Below, piece by piece: positions 35,571 to 44,995 of a stretch of DNA of 64,000 nucleotides. Position numbers and translations under genes: made by a program. Under the pieces are notes generated by a model. That model was not told where the DNA came from, searched no databases, and saw nothing but the letters and a program-made list of their open reading frames with translations. How positions within the stretch are numbered: the stretch's first letter is position 1; each line of letters begins with the position of its first letter. Source of the stretch: Kosakonia sp. H02 (lineage in GTDB: Bacteria > Pseudomonadota > Gammaproteobacteria > Enterobacterales > Enterobacteriaceae); contig CP131915.1 in assembly GCA_030704225.1 (NCBI GenBank), forward strand, positions 1,302,001 to 1,366,000, read 5' to 3'.

Positions 35571-37246
35571 AACGCTTTCACGCCTTGCTTACCCAGCCAT
35601 GTTGTCAGTTGTTCAATCACTGGCGCATGGATAAAAGCGATAATCTGGCGGGCTTTTTCTGCACCAATAGCGGGTAGCTGTTGCCAGGCCTGATCATCCC
35701 GCCCTTTTATTTGTTGCCATGAAGTATCACCAGCGGCGTTGATCGCAGATTGCGGCATCGGTGTACTGAGCGCGTTAAGCCAGCGGATAAAAGGCTTTTC
35801 GCGCGTCAGGGAAAAACGGTGCCAGAGCTGTAGCCCACGCGCTGGCGAGATGCCAGGCGTTGCCTGCAACTGCTCTTTCGTTAATGTCAGCCAGGAAAAG
35901 AGATGCTCAAAGTGATGCGTCTGGTGCAGCATTCGCCATCCGCTCTCACCCAGACCGTCCAGATCCAGCGCCTTTGCTGAACTTAGCCATACCAGGCGGG
36001 CAATAAACTGTTCGTGGCAATCCGGGGCGACATAAAAACAGCTAAGCGGCGTAAAGCGCGAAGCGGGAGGAACAGACCGCTCCCGAACAAGGCTGCGCCA
36101 GACCACACGATCAATGCGCGGAATACCCTGCCCAGCAAGGCTGATAGCAATGTTATCTCCTGGCGCAATATCCAGTTCCTGCCAACGTCTTACTGAGCCG
36201 ACATTCACCCTCTGGACACGCTTGTCATCAAGCTGTACCGGCTCGAGCAGGGCGACGACGGAAATTTTGCCGGTGCGCCCAACGGCGAATTGAATATCTT
36301 TTACGGCAGCGACTTCCTCGACGGGCTCGTATTTCCACGCCACAACCCAGTCGCCCTGACCGGGCAGCCAATTTTTACCCGCAGGTTCTGTGCTGGTGCG
36401 CACCACCACACCATCGGTGACGAACGGTAGCGATGAGGTAAACCACCGCTCACGCAGATTCTCCACATCCTGCACGGAGTTGACCGGCACACTGTAATGC
36501 TGCATGTCGCTAAACCCGGCTTTACCGAGCGCAATCAGCCGCTGTGCTAATGTTGCCGGGCCGTCTGGCCAGGCCCAGACAAAAAAGGCCAGCTCGTTGA
36601 GAATGGCAGGATTATCACGCCGCAGCATCGCGCCCGCCACTTTTGCCCGCGCGTTAACCCCTCCAGCCTGTTTTTGCACATGATTTTCACGGCGTAGATA
36701 GAGCTCGCCTTGTAACACACTGTTTGCCAGTACACCGACCACGGTTTTGGGGATTGATGGAATTGCGCGTACTTTTGCCGTCCAGTCTTCACCTATCAGG
36801 CCATTTCCCCGGCTGATGGCCTGCACCAGCTCGCCGTTGCGATACACCAGTGTGACCGCAATACCGTCCACCTTCGGCTGCACCCACAGATCCTGTTTAC
36901 CCACCATCCACTGGCGTAACGCGAATTTATCCGTCAGCTTGCGCACTCCGGTGTGTGCAACCGGATGTCTCACACTACCGCCTGGCAATGCAGGCGATTG
37001 ACGGGTAGATTCAATGGCAAAGCAGCGCTGCCACTGCGCCAGCCGGGCGCTTAAACGGTCATAAACACCGTCACTCACTTCACTTGCGCCCTGCTTCCAG
37101 TAGGCATCATTCCACTTGCCGAGCTGTTGTTGCAGGCGGCCAATCTCATCTTGCGCCCGCGATGGCGACCAGACCGGGCAGGTCGCCTGGCTTAACGCGC
37201 TCCATAGCAGCAGAAAAACGGTCATTCCGGCTCTTTTCCACATCAT
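35564..37246 (-). CDS. ligB: NAD+-dependent DNA ligase LigB
   Basis: A 560-residue second NAD+ ligase found in enterobacteria beside LigA. The adenylation lysine is residue 125 in VQPKVDGIAV, with GNGLIGEDWT and VAWKYEP as later nucleotidyltransferase motifs, an OB fold, and helix-hairpin-helix segments near the C-terminus; it lacks the zinc finger and BRCT domain of LigA. Oddly, as in E. coli, the N-terminus is hydrophobic and signal-like (MTVFLLLWSALSQATC). Divergent from gmk. Confidence 0.96.
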   Translation of the reverse strand: MMWKRAGMTVFLLLWSALSQATCPVWSPSRAQDEIGRLQQQLGKWNDAYWKQGASEVSDGVYDRLSARLAQWQRCFAIESTRQSPALPGGSVRHPVAHTGVRKLTDKFALRQWMVGKQDLWVQPKVDGIAVTLVYRNGELVQAISRGNGLIGEDWTAKVRAIPSIPKTVVGVLANSVLQGELYLRRENHVQKQAGGVNARAKVAGAMLRRDNPAILNELAFFVWAWPDGPATLAQRLIALGKAGFSDMQHYSVPVNSVQDVENLRERWFTSSLPFVTDGVVVRTSTEPAGKNWLPGQGDWVVAWKYEPVEEVAAVKDIQFAVGRTGKISVVALLEPVQLDDKRVQRVNVGSVRRWQELDIAPGDNIAISLAGQGIPRIDRVVWRSLVRERSVPPASRFTPLSCFYVAPDCHEQFIARLVWLSSAKALDLDGLGESGWRMLHQTHHFEHLFSWLTLTKEQLQATPGISPARGLQLWHRFSLTREKPFIRWLNALSTPMPQSAINAAGDTSWQQIKGRDDQAWQQLPAIGAEKARQIIAFIHAPVIEQLTTWLGKQGVKAFQ

Positions 37247-37498
37247 GCTTTCTCCCTTGTGATTGCGGTTTGGTTATACCGTGGGCGGTTGGATGCTTCG
37301 AGCAGGAAAAAGCGAGATTGCGAGCCGGGTTCCAGCAACTCGTTGCGGCGGTGAAAATTTGCAAATAAATCAGGAAACGAGTGCGCAAAACGCCATACTC
37401 AATGGGAAAAAGTGTGACAAAGACTACGTCACATAGCGCTGATGTGTATAATAGGCACGTATGTAAGTTCCTCTCGCATTCACATACAAAAGACTCTC

Positions 37499-38122
37499 AT
37501 GGCTCAAGGCACGCTCTATATTGTTTCCGCCCCCAGTGGCGCGGGTAAATCAAGCCTCATCCAGGCTTTGCTGAAAACCCAACCGTTATACGACACACAA
37601 GTTTCTGTTTCGCACACTACCCGCGCTCCGCGCCCGGGCGAAGTACACGGTGAACACTATTTCTTTGTTAATCATGATGAATTCAAAGCCATGATTAATG
37701 ATGACGCGTTTCTTGAGCACGCCGAAGTTTTTGGCAACTACTACGGCACGTCTCGTGCCGCTATTGAGCAAGTGCTGGCAACCGGTGTAGATGTTTTTCT
37801 CGATATCGACTGGCAGGGCGCACAGCAAATTCGCACCCGTATGCCGCAGGCGCGCAGCATCTTTATTCTGCCGCCGTCGAAGCTGGAGCTGGATCGCCGC
37901 CTACGTGGGCGTGGCCAGGATAGCGAAGAGGTGATTGCGAAGCGTATGGCGCAGGCGGTTGCGGAAATGAGCCATTACGCGGAATATGATTACCTGATTG
38001 TGAATGATGATTTCGATACCGCCCTGGGCGATCTGAAAACCATTATTCGCGCCGAACGTCTGCGCATGGGCCGCCAAAAGCAGCGACATGACGCTTTAAT
38101 CAGCAAACTATTGGCAGACTGA
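37499..38122 (+). CDS. gmk: Guanylate kinase
   Basis: A 207-residue enzyme phosphorylating GMP to GDP, feeding GTP and (p)ppGpp pools. P-loop SAPSGAGKSSL, the GMP-binding HTTRAPRPGEVHGEHYFF and DIDWQGAQQIR are intact. ATG 37499 (MAQGTLYIV) is the family start; the upstream in-frame extension covers the promoter region (TATAAT at 37447-37452). First gene of gmk-rpoZ-spoT-trmH-recG. Confidence 0.98.
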   Translation: MAQGTLYIVSAPSGAGKSSLIQALLKTQPLYDTQVSVSHTTRAPRPGEVHGEHYFFVNHDEFKAMINDDAFLEHAEVFGNYYGTSRAAIEQVLATGVDVFLDIDWQGAQQIRTRMPQARSIFILPPSKLELDRRLRGRGQDSEEVIAKRMAQAVAEMSHYAEYDYLIVNDDFDTALGDLKTIIRAERLRMGRQKQRHDALISKLLAD

Positions 38123-38176
38123 GCCTGGTTTCAGTATCATGCCCAGTCATTTCTTCACCTGTGGAGCATTTTAAGT

Positions 38177-38452
38177 ATGGCACGCGTAACTGTTCAGGAC
38201 GCTGTAGAGAAAGTTGGTAACCGTTTTGACCTGGTGCTGGTCGCCGCGCGTCGCGCTCGTCAGATGCAGGTTGGCGGTAAAGATCCGTTAGTTCCGGAAG
38301 AAAACGATAAAACCACCGTTATCGCGCTGCGCGAAATCGAAGAAGGTCTGATTAACAACCAGATCCTCGACGTACGTGAGCGCCAGGAGCAGCAAGAGCA
38401 GGAAGCCGCAGAATTGCAGGCTGTTACCGCCATTGCTGAAGGTCGTCGTTAA
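38177..38452 (+). CDS. rpoZ: RNA polymerase omega subunit
   Basis: A 91-residue subunit that helps assemble beta-prime and forms part of one ppGpp-binding site on RNA polymerase. MARVTVQDAVEKVGNRFDLV at the start and TAIAEGRR at the end match E. coli exactly in length. It is followed 18 bases on by spoT. Confidence 0.98.
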   Translation: MARVTVQDAVEKVGNRFDLVLVAARRARQMQVGGKDPLVPEENDKTTVIALREIEEGLINNQILDVRERQEQQEQEAAELQAVTAIAEGRR

Positions 38453-38470
38453 TTAACCCGCAGGTCACCC

Positions 38471-40585
38471 TTGTATCTGTTTGAAAGCCTGAATCAGCTG
38501 ATTCAAAACTATCTGCCTGAAGACCAAATCAAACGTCTCAGGCAGGCGTATCTCGTTGCACGTGACGCTCACGAGGGTCAAACACGTTCAAGCGGTGAAC
38601 CTTATATCACGCACCCGGTAGCGGTGGCCTGTATTCTGGCCGAGATGAAACTCGACTATGAAACGCTGATGGCCGCACTGCTGCATGACGTGATTGAAGA
38701 TACCCCTGCCACCTACCAGGATATGGAGCAATTGTTTGGCAAAAGCGTTGCCGAGCTGGTGGAAGGGGTCTCTAAGCTTGATAAGCTCAAGTTTCAGGAT
38801 AAGAAAGAAGCGCAGGCCGAAAACTTTCGCAAGATGATTATGGCGATGGTGCAAGACATCCGCGTCATTCTTATCAAACTCGCCGACCGCACCCATAACA
38901 TGCGCACGCTGGGCTCTCTTCGCCCGGATAAACGTCGTCGCATCGCCCGTGAAACCCTCGAAATCTATAGTCCGCTGGCACACCGTTTAGGTATTCATCA
39001 CATCAAAACCGAGCTGGAAGAGCTGGGCTTTGAAGCACTGTATCCAAACCGCTATCGCGTGATTAAAGAAGTGGTGAAAGCCGCACGCGGCAACCGTAAA
39101 GAGATGATTCAAAAAATCCTCTCCGAAATCGAAGGGCGTTTACAGGAAGCGGGCATTCCCTGTCGCGTCAGCGGGCGCGAAAAGCATCTTTACTCCATCT
39201 ACTGCAAGATGGTGCTTAAAGAGCAGCGTTTTCACTCGATCATGGATATTTACGCCTTCCGTGTGATTGTTCATGACCTGGATACCTGCTACCGCGTGCT
39301 CGGTCAGATGCACAGCTTGTACAAGCCGCGTCCCGGTCGCGTAAAAGACTATATTGCGATACCCAAGGCGAACGGCTATCAGTCGCTGCATACCTCAATG
39401 ATTGGTCCGCATGGCGTGCCGGTTGAGGTGCAGATCCGTACCGAAGATATGGATCAAATGGCAGAAATGGGGGTTGCCGCACACTGGGCTTATAAAGAGC
39501 ACGGCGAAAGCAGCACCACTGCGCAAATTCGCGCCCAGCGCTGGATGCAAAGCCTGTTGGAGCTGCAACAAAGCGCCGGTAACTCATTTGAATTTATCGA
39601 AAGCGTTAAATCTGATCTCTTCCCCGATGAGATTTACGTTTTCACTCCGGAAGGCCGCATTGTCGAATTGCCCGCTGGCGCGACGCCGGTGGATTTCGCC
39701 TACGCAGTCCATACGGATATCGGCCACGCCTGCGTTGGCGCACGCGTTGACCGCCAGCCGTATCCGCTATCGCAATCGCTCTCCAGCGGTCAGACGGTCG
39801 AGATTATAACCGCGCCGGGCGCTCGCCCGAACGCTGCATGGCTGAACTTTGTTGTCAGCTCGAAAGCGCGCGCCAAAATCCGCCAGATGCTGAAAAACCT
39901 CAAACGCGATGACTCGGTAAGCCTGGGTCGCCGTCTGTTGAACCATGCTTTGGGCGGTAGCCGCAAGCTGGCGGAAATCCCGCCGGAGCATATTCAGCGT
40001 GAGCTGGATCGTATGAAGCTGGCCTCGCTTGACGATCTGCTGGCAGAAATCGGCCTCGGCAACGCCATGAGCGTCGTCGTGGCAAAAAATTTGCAGCAAG
40101 GGGAAGCCGTACAAGCAACACAATCATCGTCCAGCGCAAATGGTCATCTGCCGATTAAAGGCGCAGACGGCGTACTGATTACGTTTGCCAAATGCTGTCG
40201 ACCTATCCCTGGTGACCCGATTGTCGCCCACGTCAGCCCCGGTAAAGGGTTGGTTATCCACCATGAGTCCTGCCGTAATATTCGTGGCTACCAGAAAGAG
40301 CCAGAGAAATTTATGGCTGTGGAGTGGGATAAAGAGACCGCCCAGGAATTTATCACCGAGATCAAGGTTGATATGTTCAACCACCAGGGCGCACTGGCCA
40401 ACCTGACAGCAGCCATTAACACGGCCTCCTCCAATATTCAGAGCCTGAATACCGAAGAGAAAGATGGCCGCGTTTACAGCGCTTTCATCCGCCTTACGGC
40501 GCGCGATCGCGTCCATCTGGCGAATATCATGCGTAAAATCCGCGTGATGCCGGATGTGATTAAAGTCACCCGTAACCGAAACTGA
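38471..40585 (+). CDS. spoT: Bifunctional (p)ppGpp synthetase/hydrolase SpoT
   Basis: A 704-residue alarmone enzyme that mainly hydrolyses (p)ppGpp and can also make it. Domains in order: HD hydrolase (His72-Asp73 in ALLHDVIEDT), synthetase (about 200-370), TGS (IYVFTPEGRIVELPAGATP), helical, and C-terminal ACT (about 625-704). It starts at a TTG codon (38471), as in E. coli. Operon position between rpoZ and trmH links it with guanylate supply and polymerase. Confidence 0.98.
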   Translation: MYLFESLNQLIQNYLPEDQIKRLRQAYLVARDAHEGQTRSSGEPYITHPVAVACILAEMKLDYETLMAALLHDVIEDTPATYQDMEQLFGKSVAELVEGVSKLDKLKFQDKKEAQAENFRKMIMAMVQDIRVILIKLADRTHNMRTLGSLRPDKRRRIARETLEIYSPLAHRLGIHHIKTELEELGFEALYPNRYRVIKEVVKAARGNRKEMIQKILSEIEGRLQEAGIPCRVSGREKHLYSIYCKMVLKEQRFHSIMDIYAFRVIVHDLDTCYRVLGQMHSLYKPRPGRVKDYIAIPKANGYQSLHTSMIGPHGVPVEVQIRTEDMDQMAEMGVAAHWAYKEHGESSTTAQIRAQRWMQSLLELQQSAGNSFEFIESVKSDLFPDEIYVFTPEGRIVELPAGATPVDFAYAVHTDIGHACVGARVDRQPYPLSQSLSSGQTVEIITAPGARPNAAWLNFVVSSKARAKIRQMLKNLKRDDSVSLGRRLLNHALGGSRKLAEIPPEHIQRELDRMKLASLDDLLAEIGLGNAMSVVVAKNLQQGEAVQATQSSSSANGHLPIKGADGVLITFAKCCRPIPGDPIVAHVSPGKGLVIHHESCRNIRGYQKEPEKFMAVEWDKETAQEFITEIKVDMFNHQGALANLTAAINTASSNIQSLNTEEKDGRVYSAFIRLTARDRVHLANIMRKIRVMPDVIKVTRNRN

Positions 40586-40589
40586 TTGT

Positions 40590-41279
40590 ATGAATTCTCA
40601 GCGTTATGCGCGTATTCGCGAGATGCTCGCCAGGCGTCAACCCGATTTGACCGTCTGTATGGAACAGGTTCACAAGCCTCATAACGTCTCTGCCATTATC
40701 CGTACTGCGGATGCCGTTGGCGTACATGAAGTCCACGCCGTCTGGCCGGGCAACCGCATGCGCACCATGGCCTCATCTGCGGCGGGCAGCAATAGCTGGG
40801 TAGAAGTGAAAACTCATCGCACCATTGCAGACGCGGTTGGCGCGCTAAAACAGCGCGGCATGCAAATCCTCGCCACCCATCTGTCTGACAAAGCCGTCGA
40901 CTTTCGCGAAATCGACTATACCCGCCCGACCTGTATTCTGATGGGCCAGGAGAAAACCGGGATCACTCAGGAAGCGCTGGATCTTGCGGATCGGGACATC
41001 ATCATCCCGATGATTGGTATGGTGCAGTCGCTCAATGTTTCGGTTGCATCAGCACTTATTCTTTACGAAGCGCAGCGCCAGCGGCAAAACGCTGGCATGT
41101 ACCAGCGCGAAAACAGCACATTGCCAGATGCCGAACAACAACGGCTGTTGTTTGAGGGCGGTTACCCGGTGCTGGCCAGAGTCGCGAAACGCAAAGGTCT
41201 GCCTTATCCTCACGTGAATAATGAAGGCCAGATTGAAGCCGACCCGACGTGGTGGTCCACCATGCAGGCCTCGAGGTAA
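40590..41279 (+). CDS. trmH: tRNA (guanosine(18)-2'-O)-methyltransferase TrmH
   Basis: A 229-residue SPOUT-class methyltransferase that methylates the ribose of G18 in tRNA. The knot region shows ILMGQEKTGITQEAL and IPMIGMVQSLNVSVASALIL, with the catalytic arginine in HNVSAIIRTADAVGV. Four bases after spoT, three before recG. Confidence 0.98.
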   Translation: MNSQRYARIREMLARRQPDLTVCMEQVHKPHNVSAIIRTADAVGVHEVHAVWPGNRMRTMASSAAGSNSWVEVKTHRTIADAVGALKQRGMQILATHLSDKAVDFREIDYTRPTCILMGQEKTGITQEALDLADRDIIIPMIGMVQSLNVSVASALILYEAQRQRQNAGMYQRENSTLPDAEQQRLLFEGGYPVLARVAKRKGLPYPHVNNEGQIEADPTWWSTMQASR

Positions 41280-41282
41280 CCG

Positions 41283-43364
41283 ATGAAAGGTAAGCTGCTC
41301 GATGCGGTGCCCTTAAATACGCTGACCGGCGTCGGCGCGGCGCAGAGCAGCAAGCTGGCAAAAATCGGCCTGCATACCGTTCAGGATCTGCTGTTACACC
41401 TTCCCCTGCGCTACGAAGACCGCACCCAGCTTTACCCTATTGCCGACCTGCTGCCAGGCGTTTACGCCACGGTGGAAGGTGAAGTGCTGAACTGCAATAT
41501 CACCTTCGGCGGTCGCCGGATGATGACCTGCCAGATAAGCGACGGCTCCGGCATTCTCACCCTGCGCTTTTTCAACTTCAACGCGGCGATGAAAAACAGC
41601 CTCGCCACTGGCCGCCGAGTGCTGGCCTACGGCGAAGCGAAACGCGGGAAATATGGCGCCGAGATGATCCACCCGGAGTACCGCGTACAGGGCGATTTCA
41701 GCACCCCGGAATTGCAGGAAACACTGACGCCAATTTACCCCACCACCGAAGGCGTTAAGCAGGCAACACTGCGCAAGCTGACTGACCAGGCGCTGGAATT
41801 GTTGGCGACCTGCGCCATCAGCGAACTGCTGCCACCGGAGCTGGCACAAGGCATGATGAGCCTGCCGGACGCACTACATACGCTGCATCGTCCGCCGCCC
41901 TCGTTGCAATTAAGCGAGCTGGAAAGCGGGCAACATCCGGCGCAACGTCGGCTAATTATGGAAGAGTTGCTGGCGCATAACCTGAGTATGCTGGCGCTAC
42001 GTGCCGGGGCGCAGCGTTACCATGCGCAACCGCTTGGCGCTAACGATACGCTGAAAGAAAGCCTTCTGGCGTCCCTGCCCTTTAAACCCACGGGCGCACA
42101 GGCGCGCGTGGTGGCAGAAATCGAACGCGATATGGCGCTGGATATCCCAATGATGCGTCTGGTGCAGGGCGACGTTGGTTCCGGTAAAACGCTGGTAGCC
42201 GCACTCGCGGCGCTACGCGCAATTGCCAATGGCAAACAGGTGGCGATGATGGCACCGACAGAGTTGCTGGCAGAGCAACACGCCAATAACTTCCGCGCGT
42301 GGTTTGCGCCGCTTGGTATCGAGGTGGGCTGGCTGGCTGGGAAACAGAAAGGTAAAGCACGCCAGGCACAGCAGGAAGCGATCGCCAGCGGGCAGGTGCA
42401 GATGGTGGTCGGCACGCACGCCATTTTCCAGGAGCAGGTACAGTTTAACGGCCTCGCACTGGTGATTATTGATGAGCAGCACCGCTTTGGCGTCCACCAG
42501 CGGCTGGCGCTGTGGGAAAAAGGCCAGCAGCAGGGCTTTCATCCGCATCAGTTGATTATGACCGCAACGCCGATCCCACGAACCCTGGCGATGACGGCCT
42601 ATGCCGATCTGGATACTTCGGTGATTGATGAACTGCCGCCGGGCCGTACGCCAGTGACCACGGTTGCTATTCCCGATACGCGCCGCAGCGAGATTATTGA
42701 TCGCGTGCGCAGCGCCTGCACTGGCGAAGGCCGCCAGGCGTATTGGGTTTGTACGCTGATTGAGGAGTCCGACCTGCTGGAAGCGCAGGCAGCGGAAGCG
42801 ACCTGGGAAGAGCTCAAACTGGCACTGCCAGAACTGAATGTCGGGCTGGTGCATGGCCGCATGAAACCGGCAGAAAAGCAGGCGGTGATGCAGGCGTTCA
42901 AACAGGGTGAGTTGCACTTACTGGTTGCCACCACGGTAATTGAAGTCGGCGTGGATGTGCCCAATTCCAGCCTGATGATCATTGAAAACCCGGAACGTCT
43001 TGGCCTTGCGCAACTCCACCAGCTACGTGGTCGCGTAGGACGTGGCGCGGTAGCATCCCATTGTGTGCTGCTGTACAAATCCCCGCTCTCCAAAACAGCG
43101 CAAAAACGTTTGCAGGTGCTGCGTGATAGCAACGATGGCTTCGTGATTGCACAAAAAGACCTGGAAATTCGCGGTCCCGGAGAATTACTGGGTACACGCC
43201 AGACCGGCAATGCAGAATTTAAAGTAGCCGACCTGCTGCGCGACCAGGCGATGATCCCGGAAGTGCAGCGCGTCGCGCGCCATATTCATGAGCGCTACCC
43301 GCAGTTGGCCGAAGCGCTGATTGACCGCTGGATGCCAGAAACCGAACGCTACTCTAACGCCTGA
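41283..43364 (+). CDS. recG: ATP-dependent DNA helicase RecG
   Basis: A 693-residue branch-migration helicase that remodels stalled forks and Holliday junctions. It has an N-terminal wedge/OB domain (VEGEVLNCNITFGGRRMM), Walker A GDVGSGKTLVA, the DEQH box IIDEQHRFGV, motif III TATPIPRTLAM, and motif VI QLRGRVGRGA. Last gene of the gmk operon. K-12 has gltS next on the other strand; here xanP follows after only 123 bases. Confidence 0.98.
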   Translation: MKGKLLDAVPLNTLTGVGAAQSSKLAKIGLHTVQDLLLHLPLRYEDRTQLYPIADLLPGVYATVEGEVLNCNITFGGRRMMTCQISDGSGILTLRFFNFNAAMKNSLATGRRVLAYGEAKRGKYGAEMIHPEYRVQGDFSTPELQETLTPIYPTTEGVKQATLRKLTDQALELLATCAISELLPPELAQGMMSLPDALHTLHRPPPSLQLSELESGQHPAQRRLIMEELLAHNLSMLALRAGAQRYHAQPLGANDTLKESLLASLPFKPTGAQARVVAEIERDMALDIPMMRLVQGDVGSGKTLVAALAALRAIANGKQVAMMAPTELLAEQHANNFRAWFAPLGIEVGWLAGKQKGKARQAQQEAIASGQVQMVVGTHAIFQEQVQFNGLALVIIDEQHRFGVHQRLALWEKGQQQGFHPHQLIMTATPIPRTLAMTAYADLDTSVIDELPPGRTPVTTVAIPDTRRSEIIDRVRSACTGEGRQAYWVCTLIEESDLLEAQAAEATWEELKLALPELNVGLVHGRMKPAEKQAVMQAFKQGELHLLVATTVIEVGVDVPNSSLMIIENPERLGLAQLHQLRGRVGRGAVASHCVLLYKSPLSKTAQKRLQVLRDSNDGFVIAQKDLEIRGPGELLGTRQTGNAEFKVADLLRDQAMIPEVQRVARHIHERYPQLAEALIDRWMPETERYSNA

Positions 43365-43487
43365 TTTTTAGAACCTGACGGTGCGAAATCAACATCCCTT
43401 AGAAAAGTATGCGTTTAACCAAGCAACCGTTTGCTTTTACCAAACAGTCCGATAAAATCAGCGCTTTTCCATCAGGGGATGCTTGAG

Positions 43488-44873
43488 ATGTCCGTAAACA
43501 CCATCGAGTCAGAAAATGCGCAACCGGTTGCGCAGACTCAACCCAGCGAACTGATCTACCGCCTTGAAGATCGCCCGCCGCTGCCGCAGACCCTGTTTGC
43601 CGCACTGCAACATTTGCTGGCAATGTTCGTTGGCGTTATCACGCCCGCGCTGCTGATTTGCCAGGCGCTGGGTTTACCGGCTCAGGACACTCAGCACATT
43701 ATCAGCATGTCGCTGTTCGCCTCCGGCGTTGCTTCTATTATTCAAATCAAAGCCTGGGGCCCGGTTGGCTCCGGTCTCCTGTCGATTCAGGGCACCAGTT
43801 TTAACTTTGTTGCACCTCTGATTATGGGCGGAACTGCGCTGAAAACCGGCGGTGCGGATGTGCCCACCATGATGGCTGCGCTGTTCGGCACCCTGATGCT
43901 GGCAAGCTGCACCGAAATGGTTATCTCACGCATTCTGCCGCTGGCCCGCCGCATTATTACCCCGCTGGTTTCCGGTGTAGTGGTGATGATTATCGGGCTG
44001 TCGCTGATTCAGGTGGGCCTGACTTCCGTAGGCGGTGGCTTCGCGGCAATGGGCAACCACACCTTTGGCGCGCCGAAAAACCTGCTGCTGGCAGGCGTTG
44101 TTCTCGGGCTGATTATTCTGCTTAACCGCCAACGCAACCCGTACCTGCGTATCGCCTCGCTGGTGATTGCGATGGCCGTCGGTTATGTGCTGGCGATGTT
44201 TATGGGCATGCTGCCGGAATATAACGCGCCAGCGGACACGTTTATGGTGCCGACGCCGCTCTATTATGGCCTGAGCATCGACTGGAGCTTGCTGCTGCCG
44301 CTGATGCTGGTGTTTATGATCACCTCGCTGGAAACCATTGGCGATATCACCGCAACCTCTGATGTGTCTGAACAGCCTGTTACCGGCCCGCTGTATATGA
44401 AACGCCTGAAAGGCGGCGTGCTGGCGAACGGTCTGAACTCCTTTGTTTCTGCGGTGTTCAACACTTTCCCGAACTCCTGCTTTGGTCAGAATAATGGCGT
44501 TATTCAGTTGACCGGCGTTGCCAGCCGCTACATTGGTTTCTTCATTGCGCTGATGCTGATCGTGCTTGGCCTGTTCCCGGCAGTCAGTGCTTTTGTGCAG
44601 CAATTGCCAGAGCCGGTACTTGGCGGCGCAACGCTGGTGATGTTTGGCACTATCGCCGCATCCGGCGTGCGTATCGTCTCCCGCGAGCCGCTTAACCGCC
44701 GCGCGATCCTGATTATTGCGCTGTCACTGGCCGTTGGTTTAGGTGTTTCTCAGCAGCCGCAAATCCTGCAATTCGCGCCGGACTGGCTGAAAAACCTGCT
44801 CTCTTCCGGTATCGCCGCAGGCGGTATCACCGCTATCGTACTGAATCTGATTTTTCCGCCAGAGAAAAACTGA
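43488..44873 (+). CDS. xanP: Xanthine:proton symporter XanP
   Basis: A 461-residue inner-membrane nucleobase carrier of the NAT/NCS2 family with about 14 hydrophobic segments. The family signature region is NTFPNSCFGQNNGVIQLTG (with the Q-N pair), and HLLAMFVGVITPALL in TM1 carries the conserved histidine. ATG 43488 (MSVNTIES) is the expected start. Confidence 0.96.
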   Translation: MSVNTIESENAQPVAQTQPSELIYRLEDRPPLPQTLFAALQHLLAMFVGVITPALLICQALGLPAQDTQHIISMSLFASGVASIIQIKAWGPVGSGLLSIQGTSFNFVAPLIMGGTALKTGGADVPTMMAALFGTLMLASCTEMVISRILPLARRIITPLVSGVVVMIIGLSLIQVGLTSVGGGFAAMGNHTFGAPKNLLLAGVVLGLIILLNRQRNPYLRIASLVIAMAVGYVLAMFMGMLPEYNAPADTFMVPTPLYYGLSIDWSLLLPLMLVFMITSLETIGDITATSDVSEQPVTGPLYMKRLKGGVLANGLNSFVSAVFNTFPNSCFGQNNGVIQLTGVASRYIGFFIALMLIVLGLFPAVSAFVQQLPEPVLGGATLVMFGTIAASGVRIVSREPLNRRAILIIALSLAVGLGVSQQPQILQFAPDWLKNLLSSGIAAGGITAIVLNLIFPPEKN

Positions 44874-44881
44874 TTAACCCC

Positions 44882-44909
44882 GCGGCAATGGGGTACAACC
44901 TGTTGCCGC
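44882..44909 (+). other. Inverted repeat between xanP and yicH
   Basis: GCGGCAA and TTGCCGC flank a 14-base loop 8 bases after the xanP stop. There is no T-run, so a 3'-end structure or weak terminator is only possible. Confidence 0.35.
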
Positions 44910-44995
44910 AGCAATCTCCTTTCACCATTCCTCCCTTGAGCATTGCGCATAATTCGTGCATAAATCCCTTACTGACACTTCGGGGATGGAAGATC

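Noticed and set aside
37413..37433. CRP site upstream of gmk
   Set aside because: The half-sites TGTGA/TCACA are 11 bases apart instead of 6.
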